From: Agromyces sp. 3263
GTDB taxonomy: Bacteria > Actinomycetota > Actinomycetes > Actinomycetales > Microbacteriaceae
Assembly (NCBI RefSeq): GCF_031456545.1
Contig: NZ_JAVDUV010000001.1
Coordinates: 2,356,001 to 2,420,000 of the forward strand
Length of the DNA: 64,000 bases
Reading direction: 5' to 3'
Positions 50,336 through 57,841 of the stretch are shown in pieces (positions within the stretch are counted from its first letter, which is position 1; every line of letters starts with the position of its first letter). The notes beneath the pieces were generated by a model. It was not told the DNA's origin and did not search any database. It worked only from the letters and a program-made list of their open reading frames with translations. The translations under genes were made by a program, and so were the position numbers.

Positions 50336-50378
50336 AATAGAAAGCGCAAGCAACTATCTCACGGACCAGGAGGATCGC

Positions 50379-50816
50379 ATGGGCATCGCCGACGACGCCG
50401 TCGAGGTCCGCGCGCACGGCTGGCGCACGCTCGCCGCGCTGCACGGCATGATCGAGTCCGAGCTCGAACGCGCGCTCGCGGCATCCGTCGACCTCTCGGT
50501 CGTGGAGTACACGGTGCTCGACGCGCTCAGCAGGCAGCACGGCTGGCACATGCGCATGCAGCAGCTCGCCCGCGCGGCCGCGTTGAGCCCGAGCGCCACC
50601 ACGCGGCTCGTCAATCGCCTCGAGGATCGGATGCTGCTCACGCGCGTGCTCTGCGCCGACGACCGCCGTGGCATCTACACGGAGCTCACGGCGGCCGGGC
50701 GGGCGCTCGTCGAGCGGGCACGGCCCATCCACGACGAGGCGCTCGAGCGTGTGCTCGCCGACGCGGCGGAGCAGCCCGAGCTGGCCCCCGTGGTCGAGGC
50801 GCTGACGCCCGTCTAG
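50379..50816 (+). CDS. MarR-family transcriptional repressor
   Basis: A 145-residue winged-helix regulator. The recognition region is MQQLARAAALSPSATTRLVNRLEDRMLLTR (about residues 62-91) and the wing is DDRRGIYTELTAAGRAL. It probably represses itself and the divergent MFS gene by binding the TTGCRMACGC repeats, and lets go when a phenolic or similar ligand is bound. AGGAGG lies before the ATG at 50379. The stop TAG overlaps the stop of the convergent VOC gene on one CTAG. Confidence 0.92.
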   Translation: MGIADDAVEVRAHGWRTLAALHGMIESELERALAASVDLSVVEYTVLDALSRQHGWHMRMQQLARAAALSPSATTRLVNRLEDRMLLTRVLCADDRRGIYTELTAAGRALVERARPIHDEALERVLADAAEQPELAPVVEALTPV

Positions 50817-50823
50817 GCGGGCG
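50806..50823. terminator. Shared hairpin with both stop codons in the loop
   Basis: CGCCCG (50806-50811) pairs with CGGGCG (50818-50823). The 6-nt loop TCTAGG holds the CTAG that gives a TAG stop on both strands. Confidence 0.5.
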
Positions 50824-51250
50824 CGTCGGCTCCGGTCGTACCACCGGTGCCCGAGATGTTCAGCAGCCAGGTGACGCCGAACCGGTCGGTCACCATGCCG
50901 AAAGCGTCGCCCCACGGCGCGACCTCGAGCGGCTGCAGCACGGTGCCGCCGTCGGCGAGCTTGTCCCAGTAGGCGCGCAGGGTGGCGTCGTCGTCGCCCG
51001 AGAGCGACACGGAGAACCCGGCCGGCTCGCGGTACTCCATGTGCTTGGGCGTGTCGGCGGCCATCAGGGTGAGGCCCGGGCCGTCGAGCTGGCCGTGCAT
51101 GACGAGGTCGCTGTCGGCCGGATCCTCCGCCGACTGGAAGTCGGCGAAGGTGCTCACGTTGAGCTCGCCGCCGAAGACGGAGTGGTAGAACTCGAGCGCC
51201 TCGCGGGCGTTGTCCTTGAAGTTCAGGTACGGGTTGAGCGTGACGGGCAT
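50813..51250 (-). CDS. VOC-superfamily protein (PhnB/glyoxalase-like)
   Basis: A 145-residue protein with the PhnB-like pattern NPYLNFKDNAREALEFYHSVFGGEL at the start and FGMVTDRFGVTWLLNIS at the end. These are two paired beta-alpha-beta-beta-beta modules. It may bind a metal and a small molecule, but no substrate is evident, and such genes are widespread orphans in actinobacteria. It is transcribed towards the MarR gene and shares its stop with it. Confidence 0.88.
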   Translation of the reverse strand: MPVTLNPYLNFKDNAREALEFYHSVFGGELNVSTFADFQSAEDPADSDLVMHGQLDGPGLTLMAADTPKHMEYREPAGFSVSLSGDDDATLRAYWDKLADGGTVLQPLEVAPWGDAFGMVTDRFGVTWLLNISGTGGTTGADAPA

Positions 51251-51331
51251 GGTGGCCTCCAGATCGTCGTCGTTCCTCCGCCCGATTCTGCTCCGATCCG
51301 CGCAGCGACGCGAGGGTCGTTCGTGAACGGA

Positions 51332-51862
51332 TCAGATCGGGCGGGTGAACGCGACGCGGTGCTCGCCGGGGCCGTCGTAGTCGCGCCAGGCCAGGACGCC
51401 GTCGACCTCGGTGTCTCCCGTGGCCGTGAAGCCCATCGCCCGGTGGAACTCCTGCGACCGGTGATTGCCGGGTCCCGTGATCGCGTCGACGCGGCGGCAT
51501 CCGCTCGCCCGCATCTCGTCGAAGAAGCGCTCGTAGAGGATGCGTGCCAGCCCGTGCCCGCGGAGGTCGGGCCGCACGCCGACGAAGTGGATGTACGCGG
51601 CATCCGGTGACGACTGCGAGCGGAAGCCGATGAGGAAGGCCGCGAGGCCGCCGTCGGCATGGGGATCGTCGACGATCGTGGAGGTGTCGGCGAAGTGCTG
51701 GAAGAACAGCCGGGGGAGCAGGCGCCAGAGCGACTCGGTGCCGGGGAGGCCCCACCAGTCGGGGATCGCGGCGACCACCCGCGCGTGGTCGTCGACCGTG
51801 GCGCGGCGGAAGGCGAGGGCGGAGAGCGGCGCGGTCAGCGGCGTGGGCGTGTCGGCATCCAT
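51332..51862 (-). CDS. GNAT-family N-acetyltransferase
   Basis: A 176-residue GNAT. The acetyl-CoA loop is VRPDLRGHGLARILYERFF (about residues 96-114), followed by GNHRSQEFHRAMGF, typical of motif B. The substrate is unknown. The start at 51862 is a choice: the in-frame ATG 18 codons earlier would overlap the promoter of the divergent arsR gene. No good ribosome-binding site is seen for either. The C-terminal VAFTRPI matches the usual end strand. Confidence 0.8.
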   Translation of the reverse strand: MDADTPTPLTAPLSALAFRRATVDDHARVVAAIPDWWGLPGTESLWRLLPRLFFQHFADTSTIVDDPHADGGLAAFLIGFRSQSSPDAAYIHFVGVRPDLRGHGLARILYERFFDEMRASGCRRVDAITGPGNHRSQEFHRAMGFTATGDTEVDGVLAWRDYDGPGEHRVAFTRPI

Positions 51863-51879
51863 GGAGTCGATTCTGCGTG

Positions 51880-51947
51880 TTGACACGTCCTTGTGGCAGG
51901 CGTACGTTGTAATCAATCAACCCGTTGATCAAGTAAATAGTTGATCA
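51880..51947 (+). promoter_or_regulatory. Consensus promoter and ArsR operators
   Basis: TTGACA (51880-51885), 17-bp spacer, TACGTT (51903-51908): the best sigma-A-type promoter in the window. Right after it come ATCAAC-CC-GTTGAT (51916-51929) and TTGATCA twice (51925-51931, 51941-51947), spaced 16 bp. They lie where a repressor would block transcription of arsR. Confidence 0.7.
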
Positions 51948-51970
51948 CGAGAATGGCGAGGAGGCGCACG

Positions 51971-52378
51971 ATGATCGTCGATCCGAGCAGTGACGACCGC
52001 CTCGACCGGGCCTTCATGGCCTTGGCCGACCCGGTCCGCCGCCGCATCGTCGCCCGCCTCAGCCGCGGACCGGCCACGGTCAACGAACTGGCCGAGCCGT
52101 TCCAGATCACCAAGCAGGCCGTCTCGAAGCACATCCAGGTGCTCGAGCACGCCGGGCTCGTCTCGCGAACCCGCGACGCGCAGCGTCGGCCCGTGCACCT
52201 CGAGTCGGCCCAGCTCGAAGCCCTCACCGCGTGGATCGACCGCTACCGGCTGATCCACGAGCAGCAGTTCCGATCGCTCGACGCGCTGCTCGCCGGCACC
52301 ACCACCAGCGGCACGGATGCCGCATCGCCAGAGCCCGGCCACAGCGCCGGCACCGCACAGGAAGAACCGGAATCATGA
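51971..52378 (+). CDS. ArsR-family transcriptional regulator
   Basis: A 135-residue winged-helix regulator. MALADPVRRRIVARLSRGPATVNELAEPF and ITKQAVSKHIQVLEHAGLVSR form the DNA-binding part. No cysteine metal site is visible, so it is of the non-metal type usually paired with SRPBCC proteins. GAGGAGG precedes the ATG at 51971. It is the first gene of a unit with SRPBCC and VOC genes, and should repress it by the TTGATCA sites. The stop overlaps the next start (ATGA). Confidence 0.92.
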   Translation: MIVDPSSDDRLDRAFMALADPVRRRIVARLSRGPATVNELAEPFQITKQAVSKHIQVLEHAGLVSRTRDAQRRPVHLESAQLEALTAWIDRYRLIHEQQFRSLDALLAGTTTSGTDAASPEPGHSAGTAQEEPES

Positions 52379-52848
52379 CCAACGCAGTCACCATCACCGC
52401 ACCCGAAGGACTCCCCTTCATCGAGATCGTCCGCGACTTCGACGCCCCTGTCGAGGCCGTGTTCAACGCCCACCGCGAGCCTGAGCTCGTCCGGCAGTGG
52501 CTCGGCCCGCAGGGCTACGAGATGGACATCGAGCGCTGGGACTTCACGACCCAGGGCGGCTACCGCTACGTGCACCGCACGCCCGACGGCGACGCGTGGG
52601 CGTTCAACGGCACGTTCCACTCGGTGCGTGAGAACGAGTTCGCCGTGCAGACCTTCGAGTTCGAGGGCATGCCCGACGTCGTGGCCATCGAGACCATCGC
52701 GTTCGAGGACCTCGGCGACGGCCGCACGCGCCTGCGCATCCACTCTACCTACCCCGCGGTCGAGGCCCGCGACGGCATGGTCGCCAGCGGTATGGAGACC
52801 GGCCTCCGCGAGGGCTACGAGCGGCTCGACGCCCTCGTCGCCGGCTGA
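52375..52848 (+). CDS. SRPBCC/AHSA1-family protein
   Basis: A 157-residue Bet v1-like protein. The sequence IVRDFDAPVEAVFNAHREPELVRQWLGPQGYEM and YPAVEARDGMVASGMETGLREGYERLDALV is typical of the AHSA1 group. It has a hydrophobic cavity that may bind a small ligand. ArsR-SRPBCC pairs are common in bacteria, with unknown ligand. Start and arsR stop overlap. Confidence 0.92.
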   Translation: MTNAVTITAPEGLPFIEIVRDFDAPVEAVFNAHREPELVRQWLGPQGYEMDIERWDFTTQGGYRYVHRTPDGDAWAFNGTFHSVRENEFAVQTFEFEGMPDVVAIETIAFEDLGDGRTRLRIHSTYPAVEARDGMVASGMETGLREGYERLDALVAG

Positions 52849-52888
52849 ACGCACGCGAACCGCACGACCACCAGGAACGGAGCACACC

Positions 52889-53329
52889 ATGGACTGGACG
52901 CTCGAGGTCGTCCTCATCCCGTCGAGCGACATCGACCGGGCCGTCGCGTTCTACCGCGACCAGGTCGGGTTCGCGCTCGACCACGACACCCGCAACGAGC
53001 ACATGCACGTCGTGCAGCTCACTCCGAGAGGGTCGGGCTGCTCGATCGTGATCGGCGACCTGCCCGCGCAGACCGAGATGGCGCCCGGCTCCATGCGGGG
53101 CCTCCAGCTCGTCGTCGCCGACGCGGCCGCCGCCCGCGACGAGCTCGTCTCCCGCGGTGTCGAGTGCAGTGAGATCACCGTCTTCGACGAGCGCGACGGC
53201 GGCACCTTCTTCGGCTTCGCCGACCCCGACGGCAACACGTGGGCCGTGCAGCAGATCAAGGCCCGCGCCGCGCATCCCCTCATCCCCGTCGAGGCCAGGC
53301 AGCGGTTCGGCGCCGAGCAGGACGGCTGA
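52889..53329 (+). CDS. VOC-family protein (glyoxalase/bleomycin-resistance type)
   Basis: A 146-residue VOC-fold protein. VVLIPSSDIDRAVAFYRDQVGF at the start and GTFFGFADPDGNTWAVQQ at the end are typical. A His-Glu pair in the first half (EHMHV) and a C-terminal acidic position may bind a metal. The substrate is unknown. It follows the SRPBCC gene by 40 bp with its own GGAG site and is ended by a strong terminator, so it belongs to the arsR unit. Confidence 0.9.
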   Translation: MDWTLEVVLIPSSDIDRAVAFYRDQVGFALDHDTRNEHMHVVQLTPRGSGCSIVIGDLPAQTEMAPGSMRGLQLVVADAAAARDELVSRGVECSEITVFDERDGGTFFGFADPDGNTWAVQQIKARAAHPLIPVEARQRFGAEQDG

Positions 53330-53349
53330 CGCCGGCAGCGATCGGCGAG

Positions 53350-53399
53350 CGGATGCCGCGGCCGGTCCCTTCACGCGAGGGGGTCGGCCGCGGCATCCG
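53350..53399 (+). terminator. Strong terminator of the arsR-SRPBCC-VOC unit
   Basis: A perfect 15-bp stem, CGGATGCCGCGGCCG (53350-53364) with CGGCCGCGGCATCCG (53385-53399). The loop is 20 nt. Confidence 0.85.
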
Positions 53400-53468
53400 T
53401 GTCTCGTGCACGCTCGGGGCATTGCGCGCGACCGGCCCGGCGTGGATCATGAACCGGGGGGTTCATGC

Positions 53469-54074
53469 ATGGGGAGGCAGGCGAAGGCGACCTGGATCGG
53501 CGAGCACGGTCGTGCGGCGGCGGTCACGCTCCATCTGGAGGCCGCCGGATTGCAGATCTCGGGCGAGCGCCGGGCGCAGGTGCCGAGGTCGGCGTGGTCG
53601 GAGGTCGAGGCCGCCGACGGCGTGGTGTCGTTCGTGGCAGATGGTGAGACCTACCGGTTCCGCCTCGGCAGCACCGCCGCGGCGTGGGTCCGCGCGCTGA
53701 CGACGCCGCCGCCCACGCTCGCCGAGAAGCTCGGTGTGGCGAAGGGGGAGACCGTCGCGGTGCGGGGCGACCTGCCGTTGCCCGAGCTCGACGACGCGCT
53801 CGCCGGGGCGGCGCGGGTGCCGCCGTGGGAGTCCGACGTGGTCGTGGTCGTGGTGCGCAGCGACGACGAGCTCGACGCGCTGCCGGTGTGGTTCCGCGAG
53901 TGCGGCATCGGCACGCATGTGTGGGTCGTGCACGGCAAGGGCCGCGAGAGCACTGCCCCGGGCGACAACGCGGTGCGCGCGGTGATGCGCTCGGCGGGAT
54001 GGCGCGACACGAAGGTCAGCGCGGTCGGCGGCCCCTGGTCGGCGACGAGGTACTCGCCGGTGCGGGCGTCGTGA
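53469..54074 (+). CDS. DUF3052-like protein of unknown function
   Basis: A 201-residue protein in two parts. Residues ~1-75 form a small domain (TWIGEHGRAAAVTLHLEAAG, GETYRFRLG). Residues ~80-200 resemble DUF3052: LAEKLGVAKGETVAVRGDLP, VVVVVRSDDELDALP, HVWVVHGKGRESTAPGDNAVRAVM, and a SATRYSP end. DUF3052 proteins are small cytoplasmic actinobacterial proteins without known activity. The ATG at 53469 is one of two ATGs four bases apart. Only this one is in frame. The stop codon forms part of the first 17-bp repeat before phzF. Confidence 0.6.
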   Translation: MGRQAKATWIGEHGRAAAVTLHLEAAGLQISGERRAQVPRSAWSEVEAADGVVSFVADGETYRFRLGSTAAAWVRALTTPPPTLAEKLGVAKGETVAVRGDLPLPELDDALAGAARVPPWESDVVVVVVRSDDELDALPVWFRECGIGTHVWVVHGKGRESTAPGDNAVRAVMRSAGWRDTKVSAVGGPWSATRYSPVRAS

Positions 54075-54130
54075 GCGGGTGGTGGAGATGAGCGGGGTGC
54101 AGCGATGAGCGGGCGGTCGTCGTGAGCGGG
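54071..54130 (+). repeat. Four 17-bp-spaced copies of RTGAGCGGG at the phzF start
   Basis: GTGAGCGGG at 54071, ATGAGCGGG at 54088 and 54105, and GTGAGCGGG at 54122. The spacing is exactly 17 bp each time. Each copy has a potential start codon, but only the last is in the phzF frame. The first contains the stop of the preceding gene. Confidence 0.8.
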
Positions 54131-54979
54131 GTCGAGGTGCTGCGGTACGCGGCGTTCACCGACGACCCCGACGGGGGCAACCCGGCGGGCATCGTGCTCG
54201 ACGCCTCCGCACTCGACGATGCCGAGATGCAGCGGATCGCCGCAGAGGTCGACTTCGCCGAGACGGCGTTCGTCACCGGGCGCCACGGCGACGCCCGGGT
54301 GCTCCGGTTCTTCTCGCCGATCGCCGAGGTGCCGTTCTGCGGGCACACCACCATCGCGACCGCCGTGGTCATCGCCGAGCACGAGGGCTCCGGCCGGGTG
54401 ACGTTCGACACGCCCGTCGGCGAGATCGTCATCGACACGAGCGACGACGGGTCGGGTCCGCGGGCGGCGTTCACGAGCGTCGACACCGACCTCGCGCACT
54501 TCCCCGAGTTCGTGCTCGACGCGCTGCTCGAGCTCATCGCCGTCGACCGCACCCAGCTCGACGAGCGCTACCCGCCGCGGCTCGCGTTCGCCGGCAACTG
54601 GCACCCGGTCATCGTCATCACGGAGCCGGCGGCGTTCGACGGATTCCGCTTCGATCCGGGCGCCGTGCGGGCCTTCATGGACGCGCAGGGCTGGCCTGCG
54701 ACCATCACCGTGCTGCATCGCACGATGGACGCCCCCGACGGCGTCATGCGGTTCGAGGCGCGCAACCTCTTCCCGGTGGGGCGCATCACCGAGGACCCCG
54801 CCACGGGGTCTGCCGCCGCCGCCGTCGGCGGGTACCTTCGCGGCCTCGGCGCGGTGCGCCCGCCGCAGCGCGTGCGCATCGAGCAGGGGCGGCACGTCGG
54901 GCGTCCCGGCGAGCTCGTGGTCGACATCCCCGAGCACGGCGGCGTCGTCGTCAGCGGTCGCGCCGTGCCGATGCGCTGA
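54122..54979 (+). CDS. PhzF-family isomerase
   Basis: A 285-residue protein with the diaminopimelate-epimerase-like fold of the PhzF family. The catalytic Glu47 lies in VDFAETAFV; FFSPIAEVPFCGHTTIATA and GRITEDPATGSAAAAVGGYL are the other signatures. The family includes phenazine biosynthesis PhzF and many proteins of unknown substrate. There are no other phenazine genes here, so a housekeeping or detoxification isomerase is more likely. The GTG at 54122 is the last of four repeated start-like sequences. Confidence 0.9.
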   Translation: MSGVEVLRYAAFTDDPDGGNPAGIVLDASALDDAEMQRIAAEVDFAETAFVTGRHGDARVLRFFSPIAEVPFCGHTTIATAVVIAEHEGSGRVTFDTPVGEIVIDTSDDGSGPRAAFTSVDTDLAHFPEFVLDALLELIAVDRTQLDERYPPRLAFAGNWHPVIVITEPAAFDGFRFDPGAVRAFMDAQGWPATITVLHRTMDAPDGVMRFEARNLFPVGRITEDPATGSAAAAVGGYLRGLGAVRPPQRVRIEQGRHVGRPGELVVDIPEHGGVVVSGRAVPMR

Positions 54980-55060
54980 GGGCGGGTCTAGGCTCGAACG
55001 CGGCGCCACGCGGCATCCGTCGCCCGTGCTCGACCCGCCACGCGAACTCGGAGGTTTCCC

Positions 55061-56050
55061 ATGCAGACCCGCACCCTCGGACGCACCGGCCGCACCGTCT
55101 CGGTCATCGGCCTCGGCACCTGGCAGCTCGGCGCCGACTGGGGCGACGTCGACGAGGCCGACGCGCTCGCCGTGCTCGACGCCGCCCACGAGGCCGGCGT
55201 CACCTTCTTCGACACGGCCGACGTCTACGGCGACGGCCGCAGCGAGACGCTCATCGGCCGGTGGCTGCGCGAGCACCCCGACTCGGGCGTCACCGTCGCC
55301 ACGAAGATGGGCCGACGGATGCCGCAGGAGCACGAGAACTACTCCCTCGAGCACTTCCGCGCCTGGACCGATCGCTCACGCGCCAACCTCGGCGTCGACA
55401 CCCTCGACCTCGTGCAGCTGCACTGCCCGCCCACCTCCGTCTACGGCGACGACCGCGTGTTCGACGCGCTCGACACCCTCGTGGAGGAAGGCGCCATCGC
55501 GAACTACGGCGTCAGCGTCGAGAAGGTCGAGGAGGCACTCACCGCGATCGCGCGTCCCCACGTGGCATCCGTGCAGATCATCCTCAACGCGTTCCGGCTG
55601 AAGCCCCTCGACGACGTGCTGCCCGCCGCCCGGGAGGCCGGCGTCGGCATCATCGCCCGCGTGCCGCTCGCGAGCGGGCTGCTCTCGGGCCGCTACACGC
55701 TCGACACGGAGTTCGCCGCGAACGACCACCGCAGCTTCAACCGCCACGGCGAGTCCTTCGACGTCGGCGAGACCTTCTCGGGCGTCGACTACGCCACCGG
55801 CGTGCGCGCTGCCGGCGAGTTCACCGAGCTGGCGAGGGCGGCCGCACCGGATGCCTCGGCCGCGCAGGTCGCCCTCGCGTGGATCGCCGCGCAGGACGGC
55901 GTGAGCTCGGTCATCCCCGGGGCGCGCAACCCCGAGCAGGCGCGCGCGAACGCCGCGGCCGGATCGCTCGAGCTGCCCGCCGGGTTCGACGAGTCGGTGC
56001 GCGGGCTGTACGACCGCGAGATCCGCGCCCAGGTGCACTCCCGCTGGTAA
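55061..56050 (+). CDS. Aldo/keto reductase
   Basis: A 329-residue AKR of the YajO/Tas-like type. The tetrad is Asp51, Tyr56, Lys82 and His121. RTLGRTGRTVSVIGLGTWQLG at the start and SSVIPGARNPEQARANAAA at the cofactor site are typical. The substrate is unknown. TAGGCT at about 54988 would be the -10, giving a leader of ~60 nt with GGAGG before the ATG. Confidence 0.93.
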   Translation: MQTRTLGRTGRTVSVIGLGTWQLGADWGDVDEADALAVLDAAHEAGVTFFDTADVYGDGRSETLIGRWLREHPDSGVTVATKMGRRMPQEHENYSLEHFRAWTDRSRANLGVDTLDLVQLHCPPTSVYGDDRVFDALDTLVEEGAIANYGVSVEKVEEALTAIARPHVASVQIILNAFRLKPLDDVLPAAREAGVGIIARVPLASGLLSGRYTLDTEFAANDHRSFNRHGESFDVGETFSGVDYATGVRAAGEFTELARAAAPDASAAQVALAWIAAQDGVSSVIPGARNPEQARANAAAGSLELPAGFDESVRGLYDREIRAQVHSRW

Positions 56051-56278
56051 CCGGCGCCGCGCCGGGGATCAGGAAACGATTTCCCACAGCGGCCCCCGGA
56101 GTCGATACGCTGCACACGTGGGGTGTCGGCGGGGGGCTGACGGAAACTCGAGTCGGGCGCGAAGCAGCGGCCGACGGAACTTCGTGCTGCGGCGCGCGGT
56201 CCAGAACCCATTCCCTCGGCGTGCGATGTGGCGCGCGATGGATCGGCACCCCGATCCCATCGATGGAAGGAATGCCGG

Positions 56279-57091
56279 GTGAACACACTGGGGGACATCA
56301 CTTCGGAGCAGTCAGGAGCGGGAGCGGGAGCGGCGCGGGTGCGGCTGCGCTCGCTGGGCGTTCGAACGCCGGCCGCACGCACGGCCGCGCTCGCCGCCGC
56401 CGGTCTCATGGTCGTCGCATTGGGCGTCGTGCATCAGGCGCAGGCCGCCCACGCCGCCGAACTCGTACGGGCCAGGTCGGCCGCCGTGGCCGCCGTCGGC
56501 GACCGGGTCGGCATCGGCGCGAGCGGCCTCGACGTCGCGGCGGCGCAGCTGCGGTCGGCCACCTCGCTGGCCACCGACGCCACGGTGGAGGTGCAGGCGA
56601 CGCTCGATGCCGCCAGTGCCGAGCTCGGCGCCGACCGGGTCGCCGGGCTCTCGTCGCTGCGCGACGGCCTGCTGGCCGCTGCGCGCCTCGGCGGTTCCGC
56701 GCCGTCGCTCGCCGAGCGCGCAGCCGCGCTCAGGGCCGAAGCGGCCGTCGTCGCGACCGCGCTCGCCGAGCATCGCGCCGCCGAGGCCGCCCGGATCGCT
56801 GCGGAGGCCGCCGCGGCGGCCGAGGCCGCGAGGGTTGCCGCGAGCGCCGCAGCTGCAGCGGCAGCGGAGGCCGAGTCCGCGTTCGAGTCCGAAGGCATCG
56901 GAGGTACGGGAGGCACCGGCGGGGGGAGCTCGGCCGCCGCGCCGGCCGCCGCCGAGTCGTCCGGCTTCGACGCCAGTCTCTACCCGGGCCTTCCGCCGGC
57001 ACCGCGCGACGAGGACTGCGGCCCGTGCACCGGCAAGGAGATGGTGCCCATCCTCGTCGGCGACACCTATCGGTGGGGCTGCCACGCCTAG
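56279..57091 (+). CDS. Ala-rich membrane-anchored coiled-coil protein with a Cys-containing tail
   Basis: A 270-residue protein not recognised. After ~30 polar residues comes one hydrophobic segment (TAALAAAGLMVVALGVV, ~residues 35-51), then ~150 residues very rich in Ala/Glu/Arg that should form long helices or a coiled coil. A Gly/Ser/Ala linker leads to a distinct tail: LYPGLPPAPRDEDCGPC, then VGDTYRWGCHA at the end. Three cysteines including CGPC suggest a redox or disulfide site outside the cell. GGAAGG precedes the GTG. The 228 bp upstream (56051-56278) show no gene. Confidence 0.65.
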   Translation: MNTLGDITSEQSGAGAGAARVRLRSLGVRTPAARTAALAAAGLMVVALGVVHQAQAAHAAELVRARSAAVAAVGDRVGIGASGLDVAAAQLRSATSLATDATVEVQATLDAASAELGADRVAGLSSLRDGLLAAARLGGSAPSLAERAAALRAEAAVVATALAEHRAAEAARIAAEAAAAAEAARVAASAAAAAAAEAESAFESEGIGGTGGTGGGSSAAAPAAAESSGFDASLYPGLPPAPRDEDCGPCTGKEMVPILVGDTYRWGCHA

Positions 57092-57200
57092 CCGAAGCGA
57101 CGGCGAGCACCGCGAGCGCGTCGGGCGTTCCTGATTCGGGGCGCCCGACGCGGTCGGTGGTGAAGCGGCGCCGGTTCCGGCGCCACCCGCCGCTCGCCGC

Positions 57201-57668
57201 TCAGTACGGCCGCCTCCCGATGGCGAGCAACGACCACCCGTAGAGGATCGCGATCACGCCGGTACCGGCGGCCAGGAGCGCGACGCCGAAGGCGACGATC
57301 GAGGTGAACAGGGAGGTGCGCAGGTAGGAGGCGGTGGCGGCGGTCTCGCGCAGCGGGTCGTCCTGGTCGAGCTCGGCGTACGTCTTGCCGCCCGTCAACT
57401 CGAGGGTGTGCTTCTGGATGACCTCGGCCTGCGCCCAGGCGGTCAGCGGGTCGGTGACCGGAGCACCCTGCATGAACGCCGCGTCCTCGGCGACGGTGAT
57501 GTTCTCCTCGGAGAGCTGGACCGTCACGCCGATCCACGCCGCGATGCCGCCGACGACCATCAAGGCACCCACGATGATGCCGACGATGCCCGCGAAGCGG
57601 GAAGGTCCGCCGGCTCGACCCGGCTGTTCGGTGCTCGCGGCGGTCGCGCTGTCGATCTGATCCCCCAT
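57201..57668 (-). CDS. Small two-helix membrane protein (family often mislabelled LigA dioxygenase)
   Basis: A 155-residue protein with two hydrophobic segments (FAGIVGIIVGALMVVGGIAAWIG, cut here at its core, ~residues 26-47, and SIVAFGVALLAAGTGVIAI, ~125-143). Between them is an extracytoplasmic loop with ENITVAEDAAF, GAPVTDPLTAWAQAEVI and LTGGKTYAELDQDDPLR. I know this pattern from actinobacterial proteins often auto-labelled aromatic ring-opening dioxygenase LigA, which it is not. The function is unknown. The ATG at 57668 is the only reasonable start. Confidence 0.7.
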   Translation of the reverse strand: MGDQIDSATAASTEQPGRAGGPSRFAGIVGIIVGALMVVGGIAAWIGVTVQLSEENITVAEDAAFMQGAPVTDPLTAWAQAEVIQKHTLELTGGKTYAELDQDDPLRETAATASYLRTSLFTSIVAFGVALLAAGTGVIAILYGWSLLAIGRRPY

Positions 57669-57796
57669 GGCCTGATTCCCCCTCGCAGTGCGGCCCCTCC
57701 GCCCACGCGTGCAGCGTACCGGCGGGGGTCGGAGGGATGGAAGGGCCTCGTCGGACCTGCGGGCCGAGGGTCCGGCGCGACGGATAGGCTCGTGCG

Positions 57797-57841
57797 ATGA
57801 GCCGCTCACCCGCCGTACTGCATCCGGCACGGCGCGCGTGA
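57797..57841 (+). CDS. Possible leader peptide of 14 residues before the AEC gene
   Basis: ATG at 57797 lies 6 nt after a -10-like TAGGCT (57785-57790). It reads MSRSPAVLHPARRA and stops with a TGA (57839-57841) that overlaps the GTG start of the AEC carrier (57838-57840) as GTGA. A leaderless mini-ORF would thus couple translation to the carrier. Alternatively it is accidental and the carrier starts elsewhere. Confidence 0.4.
   Translation: MSRSPAVLHPARRA

Noticed and set aside
54122..54979. phzF as evidence for phenazine biosynthesis
   Set aside because: No other phz gene is near. PhzF-family proteins are common outside phenazine clusters.
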